64,000 nt of DNA from NCBI GenBank assembly GCA_022563595.1, contig JADFNB010000016.1, positions 1 through 64,000 on the forward strand, read 5' to 3'. A model generated the notes under the pieces. It was not told the DNA's origin. It worked only from the letters and a program-made list of their open reading frames with translations, and made no database searches. Position numbers and translations under genes: made by a program. The DNA comes from Gemmatimonadota bacterium. Lineage in GTDB: Bacteria > Gemmatimonadota > Gemmatimonadetes > Gemmatimonadales > GWC2-71-9. Below are positions 43,372 to 52,395 of the stretch, piece by piece. The number at the start of each line of letters is the position of its first letter. Position 1 is the stretch's first letter.

Positions 43372-45006
43372 TCAGTTGCGCGAGCTGTCCTCCTGCGCCC
43401 GCATGGCCAACGTCAACAGCTCGTTCGGCGTCGTCGCCTGGCGCAGCAGCGCGATCGCTTGCTTGACCTGCGCGTCCCGCTGCATCTGCCGCCGGATCTC
43501 TGCCGGCCGCCCGAAGACATACCTCGTCACCTCGTACCCGATCTGAAGATCGAGCAGCTCGGCGGCACCTGCCCAGACGGAATCGGCGAGGTCGATGCCC
43601 CGCTCCTCGAGCCGCTGCACCAGCTCCGTACGCATGGCACGCGTGACGGAGAAATCGGGGTCCTTGATCTTCCCCTCGCCCTTGATCTCGAGCGCGTACG
43701 TGGTGAGCGCCGACCGATAGTCCGGGATGCGCCGCCCCAACGCCCGCGCGAACCGCTGCCCGGCTTCGTTCAGCCCGTCGAGCGCGACGACCAGGTCGGG
43801 CCGAATCCCACCACCACCGTAGACGACACGGCCGCCATCGGTATAGAACCGGAGCGAGTCGGGCGGCTCGGGCGCCGTGACGGCCGTGATCGGCTCCTCG
43901 TCCGGCGCTACCACGGCGGCGATGCGCGTCCGATCCTGTTGGTCCGGCCGCTCGAGCACGCGACCGCTCGGAGTGTACCAGCGGCCCGTCGTGATCTTCA
44001 GCGCCTGCTGACCCGGACCCAGCTCGAACACGGTCTGGACCAACCCCTTACCGAACGTCGTTGCACCCAGGATGAGGCCGCGATCGTGATCCTGGAGCGC
44101 GCCGGCGATGATCTCCGCGGCGCTCGCCGAGTTCTGGTTCACCAACACGACCAGCAGCATATCGGCCCACTGCTGGTCACGCGCCGCCCGATGGACCGCC
44201 GAAGCACCCGGCGCCCTCCCCCGCGTCTCCACCACTACCTGTCCTTTGTCGAGGAAGAGATCTGTAACGGCGACCCCCTCGTTCAGCAGCCCACCGGGAT
44301 TGTTGCGTAGATCCAGGATCAGCGATGTCGCACCTTCCCCACGCAACCGCTCGATCTCCTCCGCCAGCTCGCGTGCGGACGCCTCACTCACGGTCGCGAG
44401 TTGCACGTACCCGATCCCGCCCGGCAACACCGTACCGTACTGCACTGACTTCACGTGGATACGCGCTCGCTCGATCGTGAACTCCAACGGCACGGGAATG
44501 CCTGGCCGGGCGATGGTGATGTCCACGGGCTCGCCCGCCGGACCCCGCAGCTCACTCACGGCGTGATCGATGGCCCATTCATGCGTGGACTCGCCGTCCA
44601 CCTCGATGATCCTGTCGCCGGCCTGTACCCCGGCACGCTCGGCCGGTGTCCCGGGCAACGGAGCGACGACCGTGATCCATCCGTCGCTCACCTCGATCCG
44701 AATGCCAAGCCCACCGTAGTTACCGGTGGTACTGATCCTCAGCCGCTCGAAATCATCGGGACGGAGGAACGTCGTATACGGATCGCCCAGCTCCCGCAGC
44801 AACCCGTCAATCGCCATGTCGTAGACCTGCCCTTCCCCGAGCGAATCCACGTAGTAGTCGGCAACATACGCGACGACGCTCTCGAACATCCGCGCCTGCT
44901 GATAGATGTTCCCAGCCCGCGCCCCCCCGCGCTGCAACAGCCAGCCACCCGAGAGAAAGGCGATGAATGCCACCAGTCCGAGCAAAACGACGGTCTTCCG
45001 TCTCAT
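43372..45006 (-). CDS. ctpA: S41 carboxy-terminal processing protease
   Basis: A 544-residue periplasmic tail-specific protease with an uncleaved or cleaved N-terminal membrane segment (TVVLLGLVAFIAFLSGGWLL). A PDZ domain (about 95-180; GLGIRIEVSDGWITVVAPLP, GVQAGDRIIEVDG) precedes the catalytic core with NQNSASAAEIIAGALQDHDR (Ser near 293) and TTFGKGLVQTVFELG (Lys). The C-terminal 150 residues are a helical extension. It trims or degrades envelope proteins marked at their C-terminus. It follows tmk in a minus-strand row. Confidence 0.92.
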   Translation of the reverse strand: MRRKTVVLLGLVAFIAFLSGGWLLQRGGARAGNIYQQARMFESVVAYVADYYVDSLGEGQVYDMAIDGLLRELGDPYTTFLRPDDFERLRISTTGNYGGLGIRIEVSDGWITVVAPLPGTPAERAGVQAGDRIIEVDGESTHEWAIDHAVSELRGPAGEPVDITIARPGIPVPLEFTIERARIHVKSVQYGTVLPGGIGYVQLATVSEASARELAEEIERLRGEGATSLILDLRNNPGGLLNEGVAVTDLFLDKGQVVVETRGRAPGASAVHRAARDQQWADMLLVVLVNQNSASAAEIIAGALQDHDRGLILGATTFGKGLVQTVFELGPGQQALKITTGRWYTPSGRVLERPDQQDRTRIAAVVAPDEEPITAVTAPEPPDSLRFYTDGGRVVYGGGGIRPDLVVALDGLNEAGQRFARALGRRIPDYRSALTTYALEIKGEGKIKDPDFSVTRAMRTELVQRLEERGIDLADSVWAGAAELLDLQIGYEVTRYVFGRPAEIRRQMQRDAQVKQAIALLRQATTPNELLTLAMRAQEDSSRN

Positions 45007-45051
45007 GAAGCTCCCCCAATAGCCTGCATCAATCGACCTGCACGCCCCAAC

Positions 45052-45687
45052 TTAACCCGCATGCGCCCCTATTGTTTCCCCGAACCGAGCGATGACCTCG
45101 GCCCAAGCCGCTTCCTCCACGATCTCGCGCTCACGCGTGGCGTCGAGATGCACCACCCCCGCGCCGGTCAGCCCCGCAAAGAAATCGGTGACCCGCTCGT
45201 GCATCGCCTCCTCGGCGCGTTCGAGCCGATCGGGTTCCTTCCCCTGGCGGCCCTGCCGGGCCCTGCCCACGTGCACTGGCAAGTCCAGTACCAGCATGAG
45301 GTCGGGTTCGAGCCCGCCGGTCGCTATGGCATTGGCCTGCAACACTTTATCACGGTCGAGCCCGCGCCCCGCGATCTGGTAGGCCTCCGTTGACAGATCG
45401 TACCGGTCGGAAACAACGACTCGGCCAGCATCTAGTGCCGGCTGGATGATCCGTGCTACGAGGTCGGCGCGGGCGGCCAGGATCAGGAACAGCTCCGAGA
45501 CCGGTCCGGTCTCCAACTCCGGATCCAGCACGACCTGCCGGGCCGCTTCGGCGACGGGTGTGCCGCCGGGCTCGCGCACCTCGACGGGATCGATCCCGAG
45601 GGAGCGCAACCGCCGCGCCAGCCCCCGGGCGAGGGTGGTCTTCCCCGCCCCTTCAGGACCCTCGACGACCAGGAAGATGCCGGCCAC
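45052..45687 (-). CDS. tmk: Thymidylate kinase
   Basis: A 211-residue dTMP kinase with P-loop FLVVEGPEGAGKTTLARGLA, the DR-x motif VVVSDRYDLSTEAYQ and an LID-like basic stretch (RARQGRQGKEPDRLE). It phosphorylates dTMP to dTDP for DNA synthesis. GTG start immediately abuts the TAG of the YlbF-like gene. Confidence 0.94.
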   Translation of the reverse strand: MAGIFLVVEGPEGAGKTTLARGLARRLRSLGIDPVEVREPGGTPVAEAARQVVLDPELETGPVSELFLILAARADLVARIIQPALDAGRVVVSDRYDLSTEAYQIAGRGLDRDKVLQANAIATGGLEPDLMLVLDLPVHVGRARQGRQGKEPDRLERAEEAMHERVTDFFAGLTGAGVVHLDATREREIVEEAAWAEVIARFGETIGAHAG

Positions 45688-46041
45688 CTAACTCAGAGTG
45701 ATGATCGGGCTCTCCGCGCCTTTCTTGATCCCTTCCATGATCTCCGCGTTCACCTTCGCCATGAGCTTGTCGAAGTTGGACTGCGCGGCGACCACACCCT
45801 GATAGCTGGGCTCGGCTTGAACGGCGCTGACGAGCGAATCGTACTCATCCACCTTATCCTTGGGCGGCTCCGAGCCGTCGGCCGTGATCTGGTCGATCTC
45901 CTGAGCCAAGGCGGCCGCCCGGTTCATCTTCTCCTGAATGTCGGCCTGATCATTCACGCGCTCGTCTGCGCGCTTGAGCGCCCGGTACTCGTCGCTCTGT
46001 CCTATCAATCGACCGATTTCCTGCGCCTTCTCCATGATCAC
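45688..46041 (-). CDS. YlbF/YmcA family protein
   Basis: A 117-residue helical protein (EKAQEIGRLIGQSDEYRALK, then DIQEKMNRAAALAQEIDQ and QSNFDKLMAKVNAEIMEGIK). The length and the repeated helical pattern match the YlbF/YmcA family, known from Bacillus as part of the RNase Y specificity complex. Starts: GTG 46041 (GAGGAG five bases upstream) or ATG 46035. In this diderm organism the role is unknown. It lies between prmC and tmk. Confidence 0.82.
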   Translation of the reverse strand: MIMEKAQEIGRLIGQSDEYRALKRADERVNDQADIQEKMNRAAALAQEIDQITADGSEPPKDKVDEYDSLVSAVQAEPSYQGVVAAQSNFDKLMAKVNAEIMEGIKKGAESPIITLS

Positions 46042-46093
46042 GAGGACTCCTCATGTGGAAACGGCGCGGGCGGACTCATGTGGGTTGGCACCG

Positions 46094-46993
46094 TCACGCA
46101 GTCCCCCTGATGGCAAGCAAGTAGCGCGGGCGGTCGAACGGATCGTGTTCGATCCGCGCGGTCGACCAGCCGGCGTCCCGCGCGAGTTCGAGGACCGCTC
46201 CCGCACGCCTGCAATCTATCTCAATAGCGAGAAGACCGCCCGCACACACGATGTCGGAAGCGCCTTCGATCAGCGCACGCGTGGCCCGCAGACCGTCGGC
46301 ACCGCTCACCAATGCATCACGCGGCTCGTGATCCTTGACAGCCGCGTCGAGCGCCTCCCACTCGGCATCGGTCACGTACGGTGGGTTGGATACGAGGACG
46401 TCGACGGTCTCGCCGGCGAGCGGTGAGACGAGATCGCCAAGGCGAAATTCCACACCCGCGCCGAGCTGTCTGGCATTCTCCTTCGCCACCTCCAGCGCCC
46501 CCTCCGAAGCATCCGTCGCTATCACCCGCTCGAACTTCCCTTCCACGGCCAGACTGAGAGCGATGCAGCCGCTGCCGGTCCCGACATCGGCCGCTACACC
46601 CCAGCTCCGCTCTTTCCCCGGCACCCCGTCCGAGGAAACGAGGGAACGGTAGTACGGGAGGACGGCGAAGTGGGCCAACACATGATCGACGATACCCTCG
46701 GTTTCCGGGCGCGGGATGAGAACCCGCGGGTCGACCTTGAGCTCGAGGGTGCGGAACGCCGCCGTGCCCGTAGCGTAGGCCGCCGGGATCCCCTGCGCAC
46801 GCCGCTCAACCGCCTCGCGGAACCGCCCCACAAGCGCGGTCTCCGCACCGACCTCCCGTTGAAGCCAGACCTGTCCCGGCGAGCACTCCATCACCGAGGC
46901 CCAAAGCACGAGGGACTCCCGCTTCGCCTCCGCCACCCCTGCGCCTGCGAGAACCGCCGCCCCGTCCTCCAGTACGTCCCGGATGCTGGTCAC
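46094..46993 (-). CDS. prmC: Release factor glutamine methyltransferase
   Basis: A 299-residue methyltransferase that methylates the GGQ glutamine of RF1, whose gene precedes it. SAM-binding ADVGTGSGCIALSLAVEG and the amide-binding NPPY motif (VSNPPYVTDAEW) are intact, as is the N-terminal helical domain with LIPRPETE. The prfA-prmC order is near universal. GTG start. Confidence 0.96.
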   Translation of the reverse strand: MTSIRDVLEDGAAVLAGAGVAEAKRESLVLWASVMECSPGQVWLQREVGAETALVGRFREAVERRAQGIPAAYATGTAAFRTLELKVDPRVLIPRPETEGIVDHVLAHFAVLPYYRSLVSSDGVPGKERSWGVAADVGTGSGCIALSLAVEGKFERVIATDASEGALEVAKENARQLGAGVEFRLGDLVSPLAGETVDVLVSNPPYVTDAEWEALDAAVKDHEPRDALVSGADGLRATRALIEGASDIVCAGGLLAIEIDCRRAGAVLELARDAGWSTARIEHDPFDRPRYLLAIRGTA

Positions 46994-47040
46994 CTGCCTC
47001 AGACCTCTCTACCGGTTCAAGAGAGAGCAACTCCCTACCG

Positions 47041-47063
47041 ACCCCTGGCGTCAGCCCGGGGTT
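47041..47063. repeat. REP-like GC-rich inverted repeat, copy 2
   Basis: ACCCCTGGC and GCCCGGGGT (one mismatch) flank gtca; the core GTCAGCCCGGGG is shared with copy 1 at 43349-43360. It abuts the prfA stop codon between prfA and prmC. Confidence 0.5.
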
Positions 47064-47065
47064 AG

Positions 47066-48121
47066 TCAGGCCACCTGCTCCGCCCGATGAGCGCGCCGCA
47101 GCTGCTCGATCAGTTCATCGAGGTCCCCGTCCAGGATCTCCTGGAGCCGATGCAGGGTGAGATTGATGCGGTGATCGGTCACCCGGTTCTGCGGGAAGTT
47201 GTAGGTCCGGATCTTGGCCGAGCGGTCGCCCGTGCCGACCATCGCGCGCCGCTCGCGCGCCCGTTCGGCTTCCTGTGCGGCGATCATCCTGTCCAGCAGC
47301 CGGGCGCGCAGCACCTCCATCGCACGCAGTTTGTTCTGGAGCTGCGATTTCTGGTCCTGGCACTGGACGACGACCCCTGTCGGGAGGTGCGTGATCCGTA
47401 CCGCTGAATCAGTGGTGTTGACGCTCTGCCCTCCCGGGCCCGACGAGCGGAACACGTCGATCTTGAGTTCCTTGTCCTCGATCTTGACATCGATGTCTTT
47501 GGCTTCGGGGAGCACGGCGACGGTGGCGGCGGACGTATGGATGCGTCCTTGGGCCTCGGTCTCGGGGACGCGCTGCACGCGGTGGACGCCCGACTCGTGG
47601 CGCAGCATACCGAACGCGCTGTCGCCGTGAACGGAGAAGATGGCTTCCTTCACACCGCCGACCTTCCCTTCCGACAGCTCCACCATCTCGATCTTCCAGC
47701 GCCGACGCTCTGCGAACCGCGTATACATGCGCAGGAGATCGGCGACGAACAGCGCCGCCTCGTCCCCACCGGTACCGGCTCGGATCTCTACGATCACGTC
47801 GCGGTCGTCCAGCGGATCGGGTGGCACGAGCAGGTCGTGCAGCCGCGCCGCGACCACCCGCAGCTCGGGCTCGAGCGTCTCGATCTCGACCTGAGCCAGC
47901 TCGACCAGGTCGGGATCGGAATCCCGCGCCATCTCGTGCGCCTGTTCGACTTGGTCGGTGAGTTTGTCGTAGCGTTCGGCCGCCTGCCGAATACGACTCA
48001 GGCGGGCGAGTTCCTTCCCGAGAGCCTTCAGCTTGGCCGGATCCCGCGTCGTTTCCGGCTCGGCCAACTCACGCTCGACCTCTTCCGCGCGGGCGAGCGC
48101 GGCCTGGAGCCGCGCCTCCAA
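47066..48121 (-). CDS. prfA: Peptide chain release factor 1
   Basis: A 351-residue class I release factor that reads UAA and UAG. The stop-codon recognition tripeptide is PET in [18 protein letters not shown], where RF1 normally has PxT, and the catalytic GGQ is in [23 protein letters not shown] start two bases after the rpmE stop. RF2 would have SPF, so the assignment as RF1 is firm. Confidence 0.97.
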   Translation of the reverse strand: MEARLQAALARAEEVERELAEPETTRDPAKLKALGKELARLSRIRQAAERYDKLTDQVEQAHEMARDSDPDLVELAQVEIETLEPELRVVAARLHDLLVPPDPLDDRDVIVEIRAGTGGDEAALFVADLLRMYTRFAERRRWKIEMVELSEGKVGGVKEAIFSVHGDSAFGMLRHESGVHRVQRVPETEAQGRIHTSAATVAVLPEAKDIDVKIEDKELKIDVFRSSGPGGQSVNTTDSAVRITHLPTGVVVQCQDQKSQLQNKLRAMEVLRARLLDRMIAAQEAERARERRAMVGTGDRSAKIRTYNFPQNRVTDHRINLTLHRLQEILDGDLDELIEQLRRAHRAEQVA

Positions 48122-48123
48122 CG

Positions 48124-48342
48124 TCAGGTCCCCTTGCCGGCCCCGCTCTTCTCGTACCGCCGCTGGAACCGCTCAACGCGGCCCGCGGTGTCCACGAGCT
48201 TCTGCTTGCCCGTGAAGAACGGGTGGCACTGCGCACAGATCTCGACGTGGATCGACTCCTGGGTCGACCGCGTCTCGAAGGTATTCCCGCACGCGCACTG
48301 TACGATCGTGCGCTGATAGTTCGGGTGAATGTCCGCTTTCAC
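48124..48342 (-). CDS. rpmE: 50S ribosomal protein L31, zinc-binding form
   Basis: A 72-residue L31 starting [20 protein letters not shown]. The cysteines CAC and CAQC form the zinc-binding C+ type, with [20 protein letters not shown] following. It leads the minus-strand row with prfA and prmC. The product contributes to the bridge between subunits. Confidence 0.97.
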   Translation of the reverse strand: MKADIHPNYQRTIVQCACGNTFETRSTQESIHVEICAQCHPFFTGKQKLVDTAGRVERFQRRYEKSGAGKGT

Positions 48343-48447
48343 TTGACTGCTCCTCGCGCCGACATCCGCGGCATACGTCGTTCAGGCCTTCAGAATCACA
48401 GGGTCCGCGCCCGTCCGCAACTTGTCGGCCGGCGTTCCACGCCGCAC

Positions 48448-48477
48448 AATATAACTGGCGCCTTCACTTGGCGGCAA
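48448..48477 (-). promoter_or_regulatory. Candidate promoter of rpmE-prfA-prmC
   Basis: On the minus strand TTGCCG (48477-48472) is followed after 18 bases by TATATT (48453-48448). The leader to the rpmE ATG would be about 100 bases, long enough for a control structure. Confidence 0.4.
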
Positions 48478-48497
48478 GCGAGCCAACGGATGCCTGA

Positions 48498-48526
48498 TTG
48501 ACAGCACTTCCGTCGCAGCATACTCT
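48498..48526 (+). promoter_or_regulatory. Promoter of the Crp/Fnr gene
   Basis: A perfect TTGACA (48498-48503) and TACTCT (48521-48526) are separated by exactly 17 bases. The start point would lie about 35 bases before the ATG. It diverges from the rpmE promoter. Confidence 0.55.
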
Positions 48527-48567
48527 AGGCTAGCCCAGTCTCGATTCTCATTCATGAACCTGTCCCA

Positions 48568-49239
48568 ATGCCCGTAGCCGACACTCTGCACGGGGTTCCG
48601 CTCTTCTCCCGGCTGGGAGAGGCCGAGCTGGCCCGTGTCGCCGAAGCGGCACGCGAGCGCACCTACCCTAAGAACTCGGTTATTCTGTTCGAGGACGACC
48701 CGGGTGACGCGTTGTACATCGTGGTGACCGGGCAGGTGAAGGTCGTGCTCATAGGCGAGGACGGACGAGAGGTGATCCTTTCCGTCCTGGGTGAGAGCGA
48801 CTTCTTCGGCGAGATGTCCCTGATCGACGACGAGCCCCGCTCGGCCCACGTGATCGCCATGGAGGACGCCAACCTGTTGGTATTGCGCCGGGAGGATTTC
48901 CAGAACGCCCTCGAGGCGCACCCGCGCATTGCGCTCGGTCTGTTGCTCGCGCTGTCCCACCGCCTGCGCCGGGCCGACGACAAGATCGGCTCGCTCGTGC
49001 TGCTCGACGTGATGGGACGGGTCGCGCGCCTCCTGCTCGAGCTGGCCGACGAGAACGACGGTGTCACGATCACCCGTCGGGTGACCCATCACACGATCGC
49101 CCAGATGATCGGATCCAGCCGGGAGACCGTCTCCCGCACGATGCGGGACCTGGCCGACAAGGGGATGATCGAGGTCAACCGCCGTGCCATTACCATCAAG
49201 GACCGGACGGCGCTCAAAGGGACCGCCGGGCTCGGGTGA
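48568..49239 (+). CDS. Crp/Fnr-family transcriptional regulator
   Basis: A 223-residue regulator with an N-terminal cyclic-nucleotide-binding domain (1-120; GDALYIVVTGQVKVVL, FFGEMSLIDDEPRSAHV). The GE-x-SL and RSA residues match the phosphate-binding cassette, so cAMP or another cyclic nucleotide may bind. There is no Fe-S cysteine cluster, so it is not an oxygen-sensing FNR. The C-terminal HTH reads VTHHTIAQMIGSSRETVSRT. Targets are unknown. A good promoter precedes it. Confidence 0.9.
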   Translation: MPVADTLHGVPLFSRLGEAELARVAEAARERTYPKNSVILFEDDPGDALYIVVTGQVKVVLIGEDGREVILSVLGESDFFGEMSLIDDEPRSAHVIAMEDANLLVLRREDFQNALEAHPRIALGLLLALSHRLRRADDKIGSLVLLDVMGRVARLLLELADENDGVTITRRVTHHTIAQMIGSSRETVSRTMRDLADKGMIEVNRRAITIKDRTALKGTAGLG

Positions 49240-49329
49240 GCCATGTCACCCTCGGCCGGTGACCCCCCGTCTAGCCCTTCCACCCGTCTTTCCCGTACTT
49301 TGTATGGCAATGGGGGACGCACCCGGCCC

Positions 49330-50208
49330 ATGACTTATCGCGTAACCGTATGGGGGGCAAGGGGCTCGATCCCGACTCCGGGACCGTTCACAGCGCGGTA
49401 CGGCGGGAACACCTCTTGCGTCGCTGTTCAGACCGACGGGTCGAACGGCGACCAGCTGGTGATTCTCGACGCAGGCACCGGTATCCGGCCCCTGGGGGAA
49501 ACGCTTGTCGGTAACGGCAACGACGCGCTGACGGTGGCACTCCTGGTGACGCATACGCACTGGGACCACATTCAGGGTCTGCCGTTCTTCGCGCCTTTCT
49601 TCAGGAAGGCCAACCAGGCGCGGATCTGCGGGCCCCGGCAGGGCGACGTCCCGCTGGAGCGGATTCTGCGGGACCAGATGGACCCGGTGGTCTTCCCCGT
49701 ACCGCTCGACGCGCTGGCGGCCGATCTCTCGGTCGAGCATGTGGAGCAGGGGACGTTCGAGGTGAACGGCTTCGAGGTGCAGGCCATGCGGCTACGGCAC
49801 CCGGGCGTGACCTTGGGGTACCGCCTGACGCCGTTGGGTGGCGGGGCCAGCATGGCCTACGTCACAGACAACGAGCTGGGGCCGGGCGGAGATTACGAGG
49901 TAGGCCGGGACGAGTGGCGGAAGCAGCTTGTCGGGTTTCTTTCGGGTGTGGATGTCCTGATACACGATGCGATGTACACAACCGACGAACTCGATGCGCA
50001 TCGCGGATGGGGACATTCCTCGCATGCCGAGGCGGTGGCGTTGGCCGCCGAGACGGGGGTGAAGAAGCTGATGCTGTTTCACCACCGGCCGGAACACGAT
50101 GACGACACGATGGACCGACTCGTGGAGGAAGCGAGTACTGAGGCCCAACGGTTGTCCGGCGCGCTCGAGGTGGTGGCGGCGGCCGAAGGTATGGAACTGA
50201 CACTCTAG
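49330..50208 (+). CDS. Metallo-beta-lactamase fold hydrolase (PhnP/cyclic phosphodiesterase-like)
   Basis: A 292-residue cytosolic MBL protein. TVWGARGSIPTPGPFTARYG with GGNTSC is characteristic of this subgroup, followed by the metal motif VTHTHWDHIQGLPF, LRHPGVTLGYRL, YVTDNELGPG and HSSHAEAVALA. Family members act on cyclic phosphodiesters, including 1,2-cyclic ribose phosphates. I used the ATG at 49330; upstream codons lack resemblance. Confidence 0.85.
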   Translation: MTYRVTVWGARGSIPTPGPFTARYGGNTSCVAVQTDGSNGDQLVILDAGTGIRPLGETLVGNGNDALTVALLVTHTHWDHIQGLPFFAPFFRKANQARICGPRQGDVPLERILRDQMDPVVFPVPLDALAADLSVEHVEQGTFEVNGFEVQAMRLRHPGVTLGYRLTPLGGGASMAYVTDNELGPGGDYEVGRDEWRKQLVGFLSGVDVLIHDAMYTTDELDAHRGWGHSSHAEAVALAAETGVKKLMLFHHRPEHDDDTMDRLVEEASTEAQRLSGALEVVAAAEGMELTL

Positions 50209-50223
50209 GTGGAGGATACACAG

Positions 50224-50925
50224 ATGCGCTGGCGTTCCCTTCTTGCCCTCGGCCTCGTGGCCGGCGCGGCGTCATTGCTGGCCGAACCGGCACGGGCTCA
50301 GGACACACGGCCCGGGATCGCGGTGATGCGGTTCGACAACGGAGGCTCCTATGGCCAGGACGCCGAGAACTTCGCGGCACTCGAGGTCGGTCTCCAGCAG
50401 ATGCTGACCACGGAATTCGCTCAGAACCCGGGGCTCCGAGTGGTCGATCGCTCGCGGATCAACGAAATCATCCGGGAGCAGGACCTCGGCGCCACGGGCC
50501 GCGTGGACGCCAACACAGCCGCAAAGATCGGCAGGATCGTGGGCGCGCGCTACGTCGTGCTGGGCGGGTTCATCGACTTCTACGGTGATTTCCGGCTCGA
50601 CCTGCGGGTCGTGAACGTCGAGACGTCGGAGATCGTGCGGACCGAGCGGGTGCGCAAGAAACGTGAGGATCTGTACGACATCGTCGTCGAGGCGGCCATC
50701 AATCTCACGAACGGCCTGAATCTGCCGCCGTTACCGGCTCAGGTGCGTCAGTCGCGGGAATCGCGCGCTATCCCCACCGAGGCGGTCACCCTGTACACGC
50801 GCGGCCTGCTGTACGCAGAACGCGGGCAGAACGACCGGGCGGCGGTGCTGTTCGCGCGTGCGAAGGAGATCTTCCCAAGCTATACGGAAGTCGACGCCGC
50901 CCTGCAACAGATCGGCCGCGGGTAG
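50224..50925 (+). CDS. CsgG/HfaB-like periplasmic protein with a C-terminal TPR-like repeat
   Basis: A 233-residue exported protein (signal RWRSLLALGLVAGAASLLAEP). The core IAVMRFDNGG, LTTEFAQNPGLRVVDRSRIN and KIGRIVGARYVVLGGFIDFY resembles CsgG-type proteins, though the lipid-attachment Cys of curli CsgG is absent. A final TPR-like helix pair (VTLYTRGLLYAERGQNDRAA) is added. GGAGG stands 8 bases before the ATG. It is followed after 12 bases by mlaE and may be part of that operon. Confidence 0.82.
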   Translation: MRWRSLLALGLVAGAASLLAEPARAQDTRPGIAVMRFDNGGSYGQDAENFAALEVGLQQMLTTEFAQNPGLRVVDRSRINEIIREQDLGATGRVDANTAAKIGRIVGARYVVLGGFIDFYGDFRLDLRVVNVETSEIVRTERVRKKREDLYDIVVEAAINLTNGLNLPPLPAQVRQSRESRAIPTEAVTLYTRGLLYAERGQNDRAAVLFARAKEIFPSYTEVDAALQQIGRG

Positions 50926-50937
50926 TACAGTCGGCGC

Positions 50938-51720
50938 GTGACAGCGCCAATCGCAGCACTGGGCCGGGGAGTGGCGCGCCAGGTCGCCCGTGGTGGGGCA
51001 TTGGCGCGCTTCTTCCTCGACATCCTCTCCGCTTCGGTCTCGCTACCACAGGCAGGCCGCCTGGTAGTCTGGCGGGTCATGTTGAACCAGGTCTGGTTCA
51101 GCGCCATCCAGGCGATTCCCCTGGTCATCGTCCTGTCAGGGATCATGAGCTTCCTGGTCATCTCCCAGGCGGTCCGGGAGCTGGGCCGTCTAGGGGCTAC
51201 CGAGCTGATCGGGCGCCTAATGGTGATCGCGATCGTCCGCGAACTCGGACCACTGGTGACAGCCGTTCTCATCGCGGGCCGTTCCGGCACCGCCATAGCC
51301 GCGGAGCTGGCCACCAACAAGGTGATGGGGGAGGTGCACGCCCTCGAGGGAATAGGGATCGACCCCATCCACTACCTCGTGCTCCCGCGTTTCGTCGCGG
51401 CGATCGTATCAGTTTTCGGGTTGTTGATCGTGTTCGACGTCGTGGCGTTGGTGTCGGGGTTCGTGGCCGCTTCCGCCAACGGGATGAGCAGCACCCGTTA
51501 CTTCGACATCGTGCTGCGCTCGCTCTCACTGCGGGACGTCTGGCTCACGGTTGCCAAAGGGCTCGTCTTCGGCATCGTCATCGGCATCGTGCCCAGTTTT
51601 TTCGGGTTGGCCGTCGCGGGACGCCCAACCGAGGTTCCCGTTGCGTCGAGTCAGGCTGTGGTATTCAGTCTCCTGATGATCTTCGTCTGTTCGGCCCTCT
51701 TCGTAGCGATCACGCTGTGA
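50938..51720 (+). CDS. mlaE: MlaE-type ABC permease for phospholipid transport
   Basis: A 260-residue membrane protein of the MlaE/YrbE family. It starts with an amphipathic helix and has VIVLSGIMSFLVISQAV, ELGPLVTAVLIAGRSGTAIA and LEGIGIDPIHYLVLPRFVA, the conserved permease segments. MlaE with MlaF, MlaD and MlaB keeps phospholipid asymmetry of the outer membrane. GTG start; the end overlaps the next gene (GTGA). Confidence 0.93.
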   Translation: MTAPIAALGRGVARQVARGGALARFFLDILSASVSLPQAGRLVVWRVMLNQVWFSAIQAIPLVIVLSGIMSFLVISQAVRELGRLGATELIGRLMVIAIVRELGPLVTAVLIAGRSGTAIAAELATNKVMGEVHALEGIGIDPIHYLVLPRFVAAIVSVFGLLIVFDVVALVSGFVAASANGMSSTRYFDIVLRSLSLRDVWLTVAKGLVFGIVIGIVPSFFGLAVAGRPTEVPVASSQAVVFSLLMIFVCSALFVAITL

Positions 51721-52388
51721 CCGACCCACTGGTGTTCGAGGACGTGGTGTTGGACGGCCCGTACGGCGGGGTCGTGTCGCTGACCGTGCCCGCGCATCTC
51801 ACCGTCTCGATCGTCGGGAACGCGGCGAGCGGCGTAAACCGGCTCGCACCCTTCGCGCTCGGCCTCACGCCGCTTCCCGGGGGACGGGCGCTCGTCCTCG
51901 GTGAGGACCTGCACGCCATGCCGCGCCGCGCCGCCCTCGCGTTCCGGCGCCGCGTGGGATACGTTCCTGCGGGAGACGGGCTGTTGCAGAATCTCTCGCT
52001 CGCCGACAACGTTGCTCTCCCGCTCAGGTTCGGCACCACGATGTCGCCGCGCGAGATCGACGGGCGTCTCCGGATCATGCTGGCCCAGGTGCGCCTTGAC
52101 GCGGTCGCGGACCTGCGGCCGGCGGATGCGGATGGCGAACAGCGGCGCCGGGCCGCGCTGGCACGTGCTCTCGCGTTCGATCCGGATCTGGTGATCATGG
52201 ACCGTCCGTTCGATGGGATTGCGGGACGCGCGCAAATCGAGCTGATCGAGACCGCGCGCGGTGGGGAGCTAGCGGAAGGAGCGCGTCGAACGGTATTCGT
52301 CACCGGACAGTTCCTCCCGGATCGCCTACGTCCCCGCATCGAGCACCGTTACCGTCTGGTGCGGGGGGAGTTCCAGACCGAGCCCTGA
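51717..52388 (+). CDS. MlaF-position ABC protein with degenerate ATPase motifs
   Basis: The 223-residue product sits exactly where mlaF belongs and keeps the ABC fold. The P-loop is SIVGNAASGVNRL (G34 to N41), where Lys is Val40 and Ser/Thr is Asn41. The ABC signature LSGGQ has become ADGEQ in DADGEQRRRAALARALAFD. Walker B reads DLVIMDRPFDG, with the catalytic Glu replaced by Arg. Q-loop and D-loop are also atypical. It cannot be expected to hydrolyse ATP. The ORF is otherwise intact, with start and stop overlapped by neighbours, so it is under selection rather than a pseudogene. A role as structural pseudo-ATPase paired with an active subunit elsewhere is inferred. Confidence 0.85.
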   Translation: MTDPLVFEDVVLDGPYGGVVSLTVPAHLTVSIVGNAASGVNRLAPFALGLTPLPGGRALVLGEDLHAMPRRAALAFRRRVGYVPAGDGLLQNLSLADNVALPLRFGTTMSPREIDGRLRIMLAQVRLDAVADLRPADADGEQRRRAALARALAFDPDLVIMDRPFDGIAGRAQIELIETARGGELAEGARRTVFVTGQFLPDRLRPRIEHRYRLVRGEFQTEP

Positions 52389-52395
52389 ACTGACC

